From: Metallyticus violacea
Lineage: Eukaryota > Arthropoda > Insecta > Mantodea > Metallyticidae
Assembly (NCBI GenBank): GCA_030762175.1
Contig: CM060833.1
Location: 69,472,501 to 69,536,500, forward strand
Direction of reading: 5' to 3'
Length of the DNA: 64,000 bases
The first letter of the stretch is position 1. Each line of letters begins with the position of its first letter. Below, piece after piece: positions 1 through 12,113 of the stretch. The notes under the pieces were generated by a model, which saw only the letters and a program-made list of their open reading frames with translations, had not been told where the DNA came from and ran no database searches. Both the position numbers and the translations under genes were made by a program.

Positions 1-95
1 ATATAATTTCATCGCATGTATCATCAGTGTCCACAGCCTTTGGTGTCTCAGTCAGTAGTAAATACAGGCGTTAAACACTATTAAAAAAAAAAAAA
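1..95 (+). repeat. SINE B, 3' part
   Basis: The sequence matches the 3' third of the full SINE B at 4617-4895 (ATCATCAGTGTCCACAGCC, then GGTGT...GTTAAACACTATT and an A-run). The window edge cuts it. Confidence 0.75.
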
Positions 96-404
96 GAGCT
101 CCAGTTCCTACAGCGTAGAGAACCGAGCTCCGCATTACCGAACGAAAGATTACGGAATGGTTTTAAAGTGTAAATCTTGCATATATTATTTTTTTGTTGA
201 ACGTAACGTAACCTGTGCGTTATCCTCCTTAACTTTCTGGGTGCAATAGATGTTCCTTATTATAAAACTGAGTTATTCATTTTTGCCATGCGTTGTCTTG
301 TTGAAATTCGCAATTAATTCACATATACACACTCACTAACCTTATCGCTAACCTCGGGTAAATCCTAGTAACCGATGGACTCCTGGTCTGACGCCTATGT
401 TCGC

Positions 405-690
405 CTCCTTATTGTAAATATAAATTGATAGGGGATTGTGTGCTACTAAGTAGGCAGGAAATCATTGTAAAGGTGGCAAATCTCCTTTGATTCCAGCAGG
501 GGAAAAATCGTAAATATAAATTTATAGCGGATTGTGTGCGTGATACTATGTTAGCAAGCAATTCATTGTAATGGTGGCAAATCTCATTTACTATATATAA
601 AGCAACTTCAGGACGTGAGGATTCGAACCCAATATTTTTACATCCATAGCATAATGCTCCAACAATCTGAGCTATCAAGCCATTGCGTTA
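405..690 (-). repeat. tRNA-derived SINE (family E) with internal tandem duplication
   Basis: On the minus strand a tRNA-like head spans about 613-690, with an A-box-like TAGCTCAGATTGTTGG and a B box GGTTCGAATCC. The body downstream contains two copies of a roughly 73-bp unit (510-585 and 413-484; period about 97 bp). It could instead be a decayed tRNA gene beside an unrelated repeat. Confidence 0.5.
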
Positions 691-799
691 ATAAGTCGTA
701 TTATTTACCTATATCTCTTGGAAGTAACACTATTCTCGGCTTTCTCCGCTACCGCTCGGGACTGGAGTCCCAGAATAGTTCTTCCATTAATGGGAATTT

Positions 800-1250
800 T
801 CTGTGAAGGAGAGGGTCTTAATGAAAGCATGCCAGCGAGTCCGGTTCTTAGCCATAGCCTTGATATTCCTTTCCAATTTCCTGTTGATTAGTTGCCTTCC
901 ATTGATTTTAAGTCGATATGACTTTCGGCCATAATATTCCCATTTTAAAGGTAAAGCATCTATTAATGAACTCTTGCAAATGTTTATGATTATTACTAGT
1001 TCCTTTCCAAATTTCACATCCATACAGCAAAACTGGTTATACATTTGTGTTAAATATTCCTAATTTTAATTTTCGGGACATTTATTTAGATTTTCATAAG
1101 GAAGCAAACTGAGAGAAAGCAAAATTTTCTTTCCTGATTCTAACTTTGACATCTTCATCTGACCCTCCCTACTTTGAGACAATGCTTCCTAGATGCTAAA
1201 ATTTCTCCATCTGCTCTATTTCCCCATTCCCTAGCATAATTTTAGAATTT
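800..1250 (-). pseudogene. LINE (non-LTR retrotransposon) ORF2 C-terminal fragment
   Basis: Minus-strand conceptual translation across frameshifts and stops gives VLLYGCEIW, LQEFINRCF and a segment resembling WPKVIS..NQWKATNQ. In RTE/craniofacial-protein-2-like LINEs the region just after the reverse transcriptase reads VLLYGsEtW...LqtFiNrCLRrIL...WPdtISNeeLW..TNQ. The identification rests on this motif order. The copy is dead: several stops, no catalytic RT domain and no recognisable 3' tail. The clade was not determined. Confidence 0.55.
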
Positions 1251-1259
1251 ATGTGCCAT

Positions 1260-3337
1260 CTGCACATTCTAATCTCTCTCGCAACTTCAAATGAATACCT
1301 CTACGTCGTCTGTTGCAGATCCTTTTCATTATATCGTCTTCCATATTAATACTTCTGTTTAAAATCGACAATTTTTTAGTTAAATGCGAAATATTAAATG
1401 ACCAAAATGGGAAACACCATGATACAATTAGTGATTTTCTCGGATCAAGTGTTAGTGCCAGATCCACGCAGTCTGCTGCAGTGCGCACATTTCAAGATAG
1501 TTATTTATTTGCACAAAAAAAAAAAAAAAACATCCGAGAGCTGTATGCAGCGAAAAACTACGCAATGAATAATTGGTTCCGAGCAATGTGAAGAGACACT
1601 TTTGTGACTACCACCTCCCCCCCTCCAGCTTTTATATAATATAAAATTGAGAAATATATACATAAATGTGTCCAAAATTGCTTAAATGTGTAATGAAGCA
1701 CTTATATGTTACATCAAACGTTAAACTTCTTTTATTAACAAAATTTGTATACACATTAGAAAAATAAACTTTGTTTTAATTTTTAAGTTACAGCTTCAAA
1801 CTGAGAAATTCATATCTGTAATTTCAAAAAAATTAACAACCAACAAATCACTTTTGCTACAAATATTAAATGACAATTAGTTTTATAATCACCGAAATAA
1901 ACGCACAAGTGCTGAAAGAGTCTCCCATTTGAGCCTTTAAGTTGCATTGAAAGGGAATGTACAATTAATTATCAAATGTCTTTCACCAATCCTGTAGTCA
2001 AGTAATGTCTTTTGTTTTGTCATTATGACTTTTTACTTAAAGAAAAATCGTTCGACATTGCAAGATGTCACCGGTACATATTTATTCAGAGAAATCGTTT
2101 ATCAAGATTTCATTTTCATAATTAAATAAGAAACACAAAGTCAGAAATTTTGAGTATCCGGAATTCTTCATCACCGTAACTTCAATATAATGGCTACTGT
2201 ATCACTCACTTCACCTGCTACAACACTAACTTCCTGTACTGCATTTATTGTTATTTTCTGGCTTTTTGAAGAGTCCATTTTCTTGATGCTGTTGTCAACT
2301 GAAATGACATATGAAACTGACAAAAGTAATTTGACCTGCTGAACGCCATCTCTGTCTCTGCTACTCGCTGCTTGATGGGGTCTTGGTTGAAAAATTCACA
2401 AGTTTTATTTACTCTCTGCCCCTTCGTTTACTATTGGTCTCAAAAATAGAAAGTATAAGCAATTTTGGCAATCATGGTAGATTTGAAATAGAACATCTGC
2501 CGTATACTTTTTCATTTGCAAGCGCCAATTCGAAATAGGGTTTAAGTTGCGACAGGTCTTCACATCCACGCGTGCCAGAAGTGAATGTTTATACATAATT
2601 TAAATAGAAATAATGATTAAATATTTTATATAGCCTGTAATAACAAGCAATAACATTTTGTATATTACAAAAATATATTCAGGCTACCTGTACGCATATC
2701 TGTTTGACGACAAGGAAAAGACTGTCTGTTGTAATATCTTGCGCGCTCCCTTACTGATAATGGCTCGAGCAATAAGTCTCTCTATTGTGACAAAGCTAAG
2801 TGCATACAGGTGTCCGGCATGATTCGAACAATGAGTCTTTTGTATCCTTAGCTGCTAGAGATGCTCGGAAATTCGTTAAGGATAGAAAAGGGACAGTTGT
2901 TGGCGATGACGTCATTACATCCATTGATCATGAGCTCCCCAATGAGAAGTCAAAGAGTTGATGAATATAAAGTGAGTGCGTTTGAGAGTACAAGAGTTCA
3001 CCAATAATATTTGGATATTTTGAAGGTCCAGTATCCGTGGGCGCTATTCTGTGAACCCCGCGAGCTTTCACGAGCACGTAGGGACACTTTGAATTTAGAA
3101 TATAAATGGAAAATGACGCAGTCCCAAGGACAGTACAGAAATTACCTGAACGCAGTCCCAGGTACAGTAGAGTAAGTCTCCAGGGGGCATTTCTTGAACA
3201 CACTTCTAGATGCAGTAGACGCACCTTCTAGCTTTCAAGTCACAGTGTAGGCAAATGAAAGATGAGAGGCGCACAATATAGTTTTAGGTCGGTAGATGCA
3301 ATTTCAAGCAGCGTATGTAGCTTGTGGTGTTAATGTC
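1260..3337. other. Intergenic DNA without recognised features
   Basis: AT-rich sequence with short A-runs. The ORFs here are under 100 codons, with no recognised motif and compositions typical of chance frames. Confidence 0.5.
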
Positions 3338-3610
3338 GGTCCTGGTGGTGTAGTGGTTACCATACTTGCCTCCTACATACCCAAGAACGCGGGGCCTTTT
3401 TCGGGCGTAAAAACCCTAAGTATGGCTTCCTTCGGAAGGGAAGTAAAGTCATGGGCCTCGTGTCGTACATTTACGGTACGAAAAAGAACCTCAAGCCTGA
3501 AAGAGTGGCTTCTGAGCAAAATTTGTGGATCGTTTCACGCCCTGAGTTGAATGGGACGCTGATGACCGGAGATGTTGAAGAGCGTCCATAAATAAACAAA
3601 AAAAAAAAAA
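3338..3610 (+). repeat. SINE A with perfect target-site duplication
   Basis: tRNA-derived SINE starting GGTCCTGGTGGTGTAGTGG, with a central region shared with the copies near 17.7, 24.1 and 60.8 kb (GTATGGCTTCCTTCGGAAGG, TCACGCCCTGAGTTGAAT, GATGACC...GAGATGTT) and an A-rich tail. The flanks carry a perfect 14-bp duplication, GTGGTGTTAATGTC, at 3324-3337 and 3611-3624. Part of the head between the anticodon and B box is missing compared with the 24-kb copy. Confidence 0.9.
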
Positions 3611-4616
3611 GTGGTGTTAATGTCAAAAGGTAACGAACCAACTGGCCGACAATAAATTATCGTGTGAATAAACACTTTCAGGAGTTTAATAAAACAAATT
3701 GTCATGTATTTGAACCCTTGCCCGTGACTACGGGAACACAAAAGGCGACTTTGGGCCGCTGAAAGACCCTCGGGTAGATACCAACAATTACGTCGACACA
3801 ACATCATACTTGAAACTTGCTACAAAGTTCAATATTGTTCTAGCACTAGCAGACTCTCCTTAGACTACGATAGCAAACGACAACCATCTTGTTGCTGATA
3901 GATTCACAATTGTAAGTAGGAGTTACCGTTATTTATACTTTCAAAAAGTGACTTTATATTGTATCTAACAGACGAGTGCAAACATTTCTTTTGCTAGGAA
4001 TTCCGAGTTTCTGGATAATGCATGGTTGCAAGCATGAGAAAATTGGGGTCTTCTTCTTTAAGTTTAACATAGACGCCATTGTTAATCCCTGCATTGTCCA
4101 CTCCTATTCCAAGTAATTTACTTAAAGTTAAACCTTTCTTTTAATAAGTTCTTTCATTGTATTCACAATGCTTTATGCATTACACTCGTAGCTCACATAG
4201 TCCAAGGAAAGTGGACACCACCCTCTCACTTTATACAGAAAAATATCTGATAGCATGTTATTTGACTTTTAAAAAACTGCAGCAATTATCAAGTATCGTC
4301 ATTTTAAATTTTGTCAAAATGAGGTGCCAATTAGTTATAAATAATTCCTGCACACTTTGTTCTATGAATTTTTAATGGTTCAGCAGTTTTACTATTTGCA
4401 AAGGCAGTTTTACAAAGCTCTATATGGAGGTCATTATTACTGATGGAGGAATGTTCAGCAAGGTATAAAACAATTTGACCCGCTGACTCAGAAATTTTGG
4501 TATCTGGATTTTTCGGAATGGTCTTAAAATTAAGTTTTGCTGTCCAGAAGTAAACACTGAAGACGCGCATTTATTTTTCAGTGGCGATACGTCTATCGAA
4601 AGCTAATTTCATGGCA

Positions 4617-4895
4617 TGCCGCGGGTGGCCGAGAAGTTAAGGTGCGGATTCGTGAGCGGAAGGTCTGGGGTTCGAATCCCGTCAGTACTGTCCTCCTTGA
4701 CTGGGTTTTTTCCAGGTTTTCCTCAGTTCTCATAACTGGCAAATGCCGGGGAGGTACCCTAAACTTAGGCCTGGAACGTTTCCTTCCTATAAAAATGTCA
4801 TTTCCCAATTTATCATTTCATCTCATGCATCATCAGTGTCCACCGCCTGTGGTGCCTCAGTAGTAAAAACCGGTGTTAAATACTACTCAAAAAAA
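4617..4895 (+). repeat. SINE B, near full length
   Basis: The tRNA-like head contains GGGTGGCCGAGAAGTTAAGG (A-box region, tRNA-Leu-like) and GGTTCGAATCCC (B box). The body runs through TTTTTTCCAGGTTTTCCTCAG and GGAGGTACCCTAAAC to a 3' part with ATCATCAGTGTCCACCGCC and a short A tail. Other copies lie at 1-95, 19007-19287, 34989-35244, 50047-50294 and a fragment at 38505. Confidence 0.85.
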
Positions 4896-5089
4896 TTGAC
4901 ATCACAACACAAAGTATTTACAATAACATTTCCGTGCATCATCTTATATGGCCTAACCAGCTCTTATATACTTTACTTTGTAATCACTCACTACGGAACT
5001 TCTGAGAATATTGTGTTTTTTCCATAGTTAAAGTTAATCTATATCGTGCGCTATCTTGAACTGTTATTGACTTCACAATTCACAAAACC

Positions 5090-8000
5090 GCAAAGGCTGA
5101 CAAAGAACATTTTGCGCCAACTGGCGTTTCACGAAGTTTCCTGGTTCCCCTTCAGGCAAACGAAAAAGGGAATACTTGTGAATAACTGAACTTGCTTTGC
5201 TCGCTTTTGGCTCAAGATTACGACTTGCTTATATTTTACTTGATCAATGTACATTAAATTAAAATCAAGATATTTTTATGATTAAAGTACGTTACTTTAC
5301 ATTGTTACAGCCTGGTGCATGGCACCTTCTATTGCCAATCAGTGTATTTGAAAATATCCCTCCCAAATCCTCCGCCCTTCCTTCACTCTAACCTTGCACC
5401 ATATACAAAGACGACGTGACAATTACTATTATGTAATAAATTTCACTGCTATATCAATTACAGAGACATGCTTTAAGAATGTTACGGAGTCGGTAAATTA
5501 CATAAAACCCTATATTTTACCCTAGATGTTACACAAATCCCAGATATTACCCCTAAGAGGTAGAATGTCAGAACGGGCTTTTTAAAAAAATGGGGACCAA
5601 AGATAAAGTAAAAAAGACTAGATCTAGCCCGAAAAGGGCTAAATTGGCAACCATGGTCTCATGCTACGCTATATTAGCTTATCTTTATTTTCTTAGCCCC
5701 AGCCCTTGAATTTTATCATTTTGATTTGGACACAATTTGAGGAATACTATTGAAACGGAAACAAGGATTTTGAATTATGATTTATTTTCCAAATAGGATA
5801 AAAGACTATTCGTATGAAAACATAATTTTTGAGGTTTAGTATAACATGTCTCTTAGACAGGGCGAGTTATTGAAAAATAAAGTTTTATAGACTCAACATT
5901 TTTATGCGAAAAATCTTGATGTCTGATTTTAAATTCTTTTGACTGTTATTAAACGGAGCAACACTAGTTCTATTCCTGAGCTAGTTTTTAGACTAATTGT
6001 AGTTTATTTATAGGCGCGAAGCAGTTTCCATTTGAGGCCTTTCTCCTGAGAGATTGCAAATATGCAAAATTAGAACAAATATTGTCACTAACTGTTAGGA
6101 AGAATTTTAATTTCAGTGCAATTTCCGAACGATGAAACTATTGTTGTAATCTTATTTTTATTGTATTTAATTTTTTCGTTTGTAGCTGTTAGCACATGCT
6201 GGATTATTATTGTCTCTTAGCCTTTTTAAACTATTGTATCCAATCATAGAATCTTATTTTCATTTTCAGTTTGCATTATGATAGGCTAAATTAGCCTATA
6301 TTTCCTAATTTTATTTATATTTATTGCAATGATTTATGTGGTTTTGATTTTGGGTCTGAGTTCTCTCTTGTGATATAGCAGTATGATTGCAATGTAATTA
6401 AGGTATGTAGTGCTTAGAAAATGACAAAACATATATTGGTATAGGTAAGAAAAACAAAGTTATAAGTTGAGCTCAATGTTAACTGCTTATTTTGTAATAG
6501 AATATAGAACACAATTTGATTTGATGTCTAATGCAATATAGGAAAGTGGAAATTGATCTCTGCAAGAAAAAAAGAAATAAAAATGAAACCAATCTGAGCA
6601 TTTGATATTTTATATTCATCTCTTTCAGAATGCACACTTGTGTATGCATAACCTTGAGCAATAACATACATTAGGTACATATATGTTACAATGGTTTTAC
6701 TACATTTAACTTGAATAAGAGGAACAGAACATTTGCTACTGCTAACAGTACTTCTAATGTTGACTTTTGAGGAAACTGGCATATTCATTTTAGGTTGAAG
6801 GTTTTAACCATTTCATAAATTACTCAGCATTAAGATAATTCCTTTTATCTAATTTTGACTATATGGAAAAAAAAATCATTGAATATTTTAAATGATTGGT
6901 GATTTATCCCTGAAATTGTGGAGTAATGAATATAATAACTAAAATCTCCAGCATTAGGTATTATTCAAATAAATTCTGGATTATTGCAACTATAACTCAA
7001 TAAAAAAAATCTACATTATACATAATAATTAATTGGAATTCAAGTTCTAATTTAATTTGTTTTGTTGCTAAAAGTTCAATAGTATCTTGGTGCTGAAAGC
7101 AACTGATGTGAGTGAAGTAATACATATGTTATGAACAACTTCAAGTATACTTATTATAGGTTATTTTTCATGATTATAAATATTAAATGTATTTTCAATA
7201 AAGATATTGCTATTTTATTCCCAAATATCAGAATTTTCACTTTGGTTGACATAGAAGTAAAGTTTTTAAGAACTGTATGGTCTTAACAAATGTATTAAAA
7301 TACGTACAAAACGAGTATCATTGTTTTTCCATTTCTCTCTGATCCACATTCCATTTTTAAGTATCTACTGTAAAACATTTATTACACACACACATGCACA
7401 CACCAGACATACATAGATACAGATGCATTTGACAAATGAAAAAAATATCTAATTTCCCTATATACCAAATTTTATTCTTAATTTAATAGTTCAGGTTCTG
7501 TCTACCTAACAGTTTATTTCAGATATAATGAGAGCAGAAGTAAACAACAATATGGATTGTAGCCTCATTTAAATGCATGAACAAATCAGCATTTATCTAG
7601 CATATTTCAAAATCTCAATTTTTGTTAATGTGCTCTCAGAAGTAAAATATGCAATTTTTGAATTGCAATTATTGTTAAAGCATGATTTTGTGTTTTAAAT
7701 ATTGTGTGACTAATGTATTTTTAATATTATATTTTTTGTCACTTATAATCAAAGCTTTTCTTGCTTTAAACCATGAAATTATATTGTATGTTGTAAATAA
7801 TTGCTTTCATTATACTTTTTGAATGAAAATGTTTTGTGCTTTAATCTTACTACTTGTACATTATGGATCTAGTGTATCTTTTATGCTCACTTTCAATAAA
7901 TTATCATTGTGTGTATGTGATGAGAACCTATTGCAATAAATTTACAGCATTTAGGAAAAACGGTAATGGTACTTTTGGTCAAAAATAAATTATATGCTCC

Positions 8001-8872
8001 AAGCAACCACTTATGGTCAGATCTATCATATAAAAACAGGTAAGGTATTCAGGAAAAATGGAGCAGCTATTAAGCATTAAAGTTAGTATGCACTCATATG
8101 TATAAATGTACTTACTTGATTGTGATCAAAGGAAAAGGAAAAAGAAACTAAGGAAGTCTAATTACATTGTTTTGATCTCCTGTCATATATAATTGTAGTA
8201 GTTGGTAAAAGTAGGTGAGTTTGCATGCATAAATAAATTTTATTTTAACTTATCAATGTGGTGGTTTCAGAGCTAGCTTTGAATGTTATCTAGGTCTTCT
8301 CTAAAATTTTATTAAGGTACTTACCAGCTTTTTCAATGCTTTAGAAGTATTGTTAATAATGACAATTAAAGAATAACATATTATCAGCATGTGCACCCTA
8401 GGGAAAAGATATTTTTTGTACAGCAGTTATTTAATGATGTTTTTAATATCACATTTAAATATATAGCACTTTTCAGAATGAAAGTATGTTTGTTTTTTTA
8501 TAGCTATGAAAATTACTTAATAAAAAGAAAAATTTTATTTTCCAGTTGATTAATGTATTACGTGTTAATAGAGCACAAATTTTTTAAATAGAAAAAAATG
8601 CATATTCAGGACTTTCATGTAAAAACTATCCTGCACACACGGTGCGGAGTTTTGGAATTCCATTGGCCTTGAGCTGTGTTTCCCACTCTTTCCCTTACAA
8701 GTGGGATAACTTTTACATGGAAGCCCTGTATGTATGTTATGTACTAGATTTTAGGCATTTGAAAAGTATTGGAAAGCTTTTAGCTTCTCTGCAGCTATGG
8801 TAACTGTAAATGTATAATCATTTTACAACTAATTACAATAGCTATTATTGAATCTACTAATGATTCAATGAA

Positions 8873-8916
<44 letters not shown>

Positions 8917-10448
8917 GGGAGAGAGAGATAACAGCAGAGAGAGTATTGCTATAAAAAATGAAATCATTTATTTGGAACTCTTATTGTGTTTAAGAAAAAT
9001 GCAAAAAACTGAAATTAGAAAGGAAAATGTACAAAAAATACTATTTGCATATTATATTCCTAAATAAAGTTAACTTATATCCCAGAACAGCCCTATAATT
9101 TGGATTCTCAGACTTCCTTTAGTAGTTATCCTTGTCTTTCAATGAAAAAAATAATAATAGTATATTAAAACTATTCAAAGAATGATAGTCACTTAAGATT
9201 TTGTGGATTAGTATCTACTGAGAGTTACTTTGACCATCTGAATCTACAACTGAGCACAGCATACATTGGGTCTAGGTGATTTTACTTGTCTTCACAATAA
9301 CAAATAGCTTTTACACAGATGACTGCATGTGGACATTAAGTGGTAGTTTGCTGTAATGAGGGCAACCATTATTTCTGTATTTCTGCTAAGTGTTAATATA
9401 GGCTATTGGCACACAATCACAGTGTGTTAGTGAATTAAATTTTACTCTAGTGTGTTGTATTGAAATGTTACCACTAGAACAGAGAGGAAAAAAATGTCCA
9501 AAGGAATAACCCTCATAGTATTGTGTGAATGCTATTATTGATCAAAATTATGTGAGTAGAAATACAAGTAGAAACTTGTCCATCATTGGAGTTGCAACTG
9601 GTATGACCTTAGCCCCCAACAGCTTGAATTCAGTTGTGAAGCCAGGCTGAAAATAACTATTGTATTACCAGTATGTGTAGAATATTAGTTGGTTTGTAAT
9701 GCAGGAAGAGAAGCTGTAAGGGAATATCAATAAGTGAAAGGTGAAGGTAAGGAATTCAGTGGTTTACCTCCTTTATGCTTCTTTGCAGTACCCATTATTG
9801 AAGAACTAAATGAATGACTGAATTTAAAACAGAACATATTCTACGTTGGTGCAATAAATGAAATAAAAATGATAGTTAATATTACAGTCAACATATACAC
9901 TACAGTGCTACTTGTTTTCATATGTAAATTATAATGAGATTTAGTTATTATATTTTGACTTAAATTATTCTGGAGCATTTTGGCAGATATTTTTTTGGAA
10001 AAAAAAAAAAAACACCTAAACATGGTACAGAAAAATAGAATCTATTTCAACATTTTGGTTTTAGTTACTTTTCAAGTAGTCCATCTCATCTCAGAGCTTA
10101 CATTTCAAACACACAAATGATGGAACAGAAATGAAACAAGCTGCAAAACATTTTCTTTCCCTGTATGCACATATGTGTTGCATTGGATTGCCTATGAGAT
10201 TCAAACAGGTGGCTAAATGGAATGCTGTAGGAAGGATAGATTTTTCCTAGTGTTAGTAGAATTACACTCAAGTATTGCTTTATGTCTTTCTTAGATATTT
10301 AAAATTAATTTTAACTGTGCAAATACTTATTTTAAAAGCTCCAGGAAATCAAAACATTCTTCTAAATGGTATTTTTGAAAAGATCTGAGTAATCATATAT
10401 TTAAGTAAAAATTGTACTTACGAAGCTGTAGACAATGGAGTGGTAATA
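5090..10448. other. AT-rich, SINE-free block without ORFs
   Basis: No SINE, transposon or credible coding sequence was recognised over 5.3 kb, apart from a GA microsatellite. Between about 5.7 and 10.4 kb the plus strand looks T- and G-leaning, with several AATAAA-type hexamers and TGTAAATA elements, as in long insect 3' UTRs. Whether it is transcribed cannot be told from sequence. Confidence 0.4.
8881..8929. repeat. GA microsatellite
   Basis: A run of GA dinucleotides interrupted once by ATGGG. Confidence 0.95.
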
Positions 10449-12042
10449 TATGTTACATTAATGCTTTCAGTTGTTAACACTAACTCCACTCACTTATTTA
10501 AAACTTTGGACTAGTTTCGGGAGAGGTTCCTCCCATCATCGGCTGCTGTTGACTGAGTGCCGTTGTTCGAAACGGGGGATGGACGCCCGTTCGCCCCTGT
10601 GGTGGTATCTCGTGGCTCTAATAGAAACTTGCTGAGTTCATCCAGCGGCGGAAAATCAAAATTCATTAAGTTGTTCTTATTTTTTAAAATGAAAATTCTC
10701 TCCCATGTGGATAGTTCTATTGGTTTGCGAAGTTGTTTCAATAATTTAATTTCCGGTTTTATTTCATGATTTTTGTTCCAAAAATGAGCTGCTATTGCTG
10801 ATTTGTCTATCTGTTTCAATCTAATGTTCCTAAAATGTTCTTTTCTTCGAATTTCTAAATTTCTCTTTGTTTTCCCAATGTAGCTCTGTTCACAATCTGC
10901 ACATTTAATCTCATATATTCCTGATTTTTGTTCTGTGGGAATGGTATCTTTCATTGTGCAGTCTACTAAATTTTTTATATTGTATTTGTTCTTTGGGGCT
11001 AACATAATTCCATGCTCTTTGAATATCTTCTTAAATTTGTTGTGGTAAGTTGGGTGGTATGTGAAACTTTTGAATTTATATCTGTCTTGTGTGTTTTTAA
11101 GTGTGGAGACTTCCTTAATCAATTTTTGTCTTTTAGCTTTTTTGATGATTTTTGTTATTGAGTCTGTGTTGAAACCATTAGTTATAGCCGTCTTCATTAT
11201 ATGTTGGTGTTCCATTTTGTACTCGGTTTCAGTCAATGGGATGTTGATTAGTCTGTGTGCTAAACTGTGAAACACTGCATATTTATGTGGGGTGGGGTTA
11301 TAGCTATCATTTTTTATGTAATTTTCTGTGTGTGTTTGTTTCCTGTGAATTCCAAAGTTAAAACTGTTTGCATTTCTTATTATTTTTAAATCAAGGAATG
11401 GGAGACAACCATTTCTCTCTTCTTCTATGGTAAACTGTACAGATTTGTGTTGTAAGTTGAGGAGTTTCAATGCATCTGTAGAATGTTTTTTAGGTATTAT
11501 TGCGAATATGTCGTCCACATATCTATGCCATGTCTTGAAGATCCACGGAAATGCTTTTGTAATGTGTATTTCAAAGAAGCTCATGAAAAGATCCGCCAAA
11601 AATGGAGACAAAGGATTTCCCATGGCTAGGCCAGAAACTTGTTGATAATATTTTCTATTGAAACTAAAGAAGTTTTGTTGGATGCATATATCTGTTAATT
11701 TCATCAAATCATCTACTTCTTCTGATATTAAGTTTATTGATGTTAACCATTTTTTTAAACTTTGCATCAAGTTTACTATTGGAATACTCGGAAATAAGGC
11801 TTTCACGTCGAATGACACCATTATATCCTCAGTTTTTATTTTGCTATGTTTAAGTTTTTCAACTAGCTCAAATGAATTTTTAATACTTAAGCTTTGGAAT
11901 TTTTTAAAAGAATTGAAAATATTGATTAGTTTTTTTGCTAGTTGGTATGTGGGTGAGTTAATGTTATTAATTATTGGTCTCATGCTGTTATCATTTTTGT
12001 GTATTTTTGGGAGTGCATAAAGTCTGGGTATTACCGGGTTGC
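10449..12042 (-). mobile_element. Penelope-like element, left copy of inverted pair 1
   Basis: 5'-truncated PLE whose 3' end points left. It forms a 1594-bp inverted repeat with 12187-13780, equal in length and with the same protein sequence throughout. The outer boundary is where the match stops (TATGTT at 10449, AACATA at 13780). Beyond that the flanks are unrelated and I see no clear target-site duplication. The inner boundary is GGGTTGC at 12042, next to a short spacer and a 60-T run. Confidence 0.9.
10511..12042 (-). CDS. PLE reverse transcriptase plus GIY-YIG endonuclease, 5'-truncated (left copy)
   Basis: This ORF encodes the same polypeptide as the right copy, from NPVIPRLYALPKIHK to the terminal RNLSRN. 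Reverse-transcriptase motifs are FDVKALFPSIP, GLAMGNPLSPF and the catalytic RYVDDIF, then LPFLDLKI. A C-terminal GIY-YIG nuclease follows (SGIYEIKC..C, SYIGKTKRN). PLEs use these for target-primed reverse transcription and DNA nicking. Here the frame runs upstream into the poly(A) run and reads poly-Lys, which is not real protein; the PLE coding part starts at 12042. The N-terminal region before the RT core is absent, so the copy is probably not autonomous, though the remaining frame is open. Confidence 0.9.
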
Positions 12043-12045
12043 GCT

Positions 12046-12047
<2 letters not shown>

Positions 12048-12107
<60 letters not shown>
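12048..12107. repeat. 60-nt poly(T) run at the centre of PLE pair 1
   Basis: An uninterrupted run of 60 T between the two inverted PLE copies. It causes the poly-Phe and poly-Lys starts of the flanking ORFs. Such a run at a palindrome centre is also a weak point for sequencing and assembly. Confidence 0.95.

Positions 12108-12113
<6 letters not shown>

Noticed and set aside
2928..3224. 98-codon minus-strand ORF
   Set aside because: No recognisable motif, no splice context and no second copy; left as a chance frame.
5695..5705. Splice-acceptor-like TTTTCTTAGCCCCAG as the start of a 3' UTR exon
   Set aside because: Suggestive given the SINE-free block downstream, but acceptor-like strings are common in AT-rich DNA and no coding sequence joins it.
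12039..12107. Poly-Phe and poly-Lys N-termini of the PLE ORFs
   Set aside because: They are translations of the 60-T run in either direction and not protein signal.
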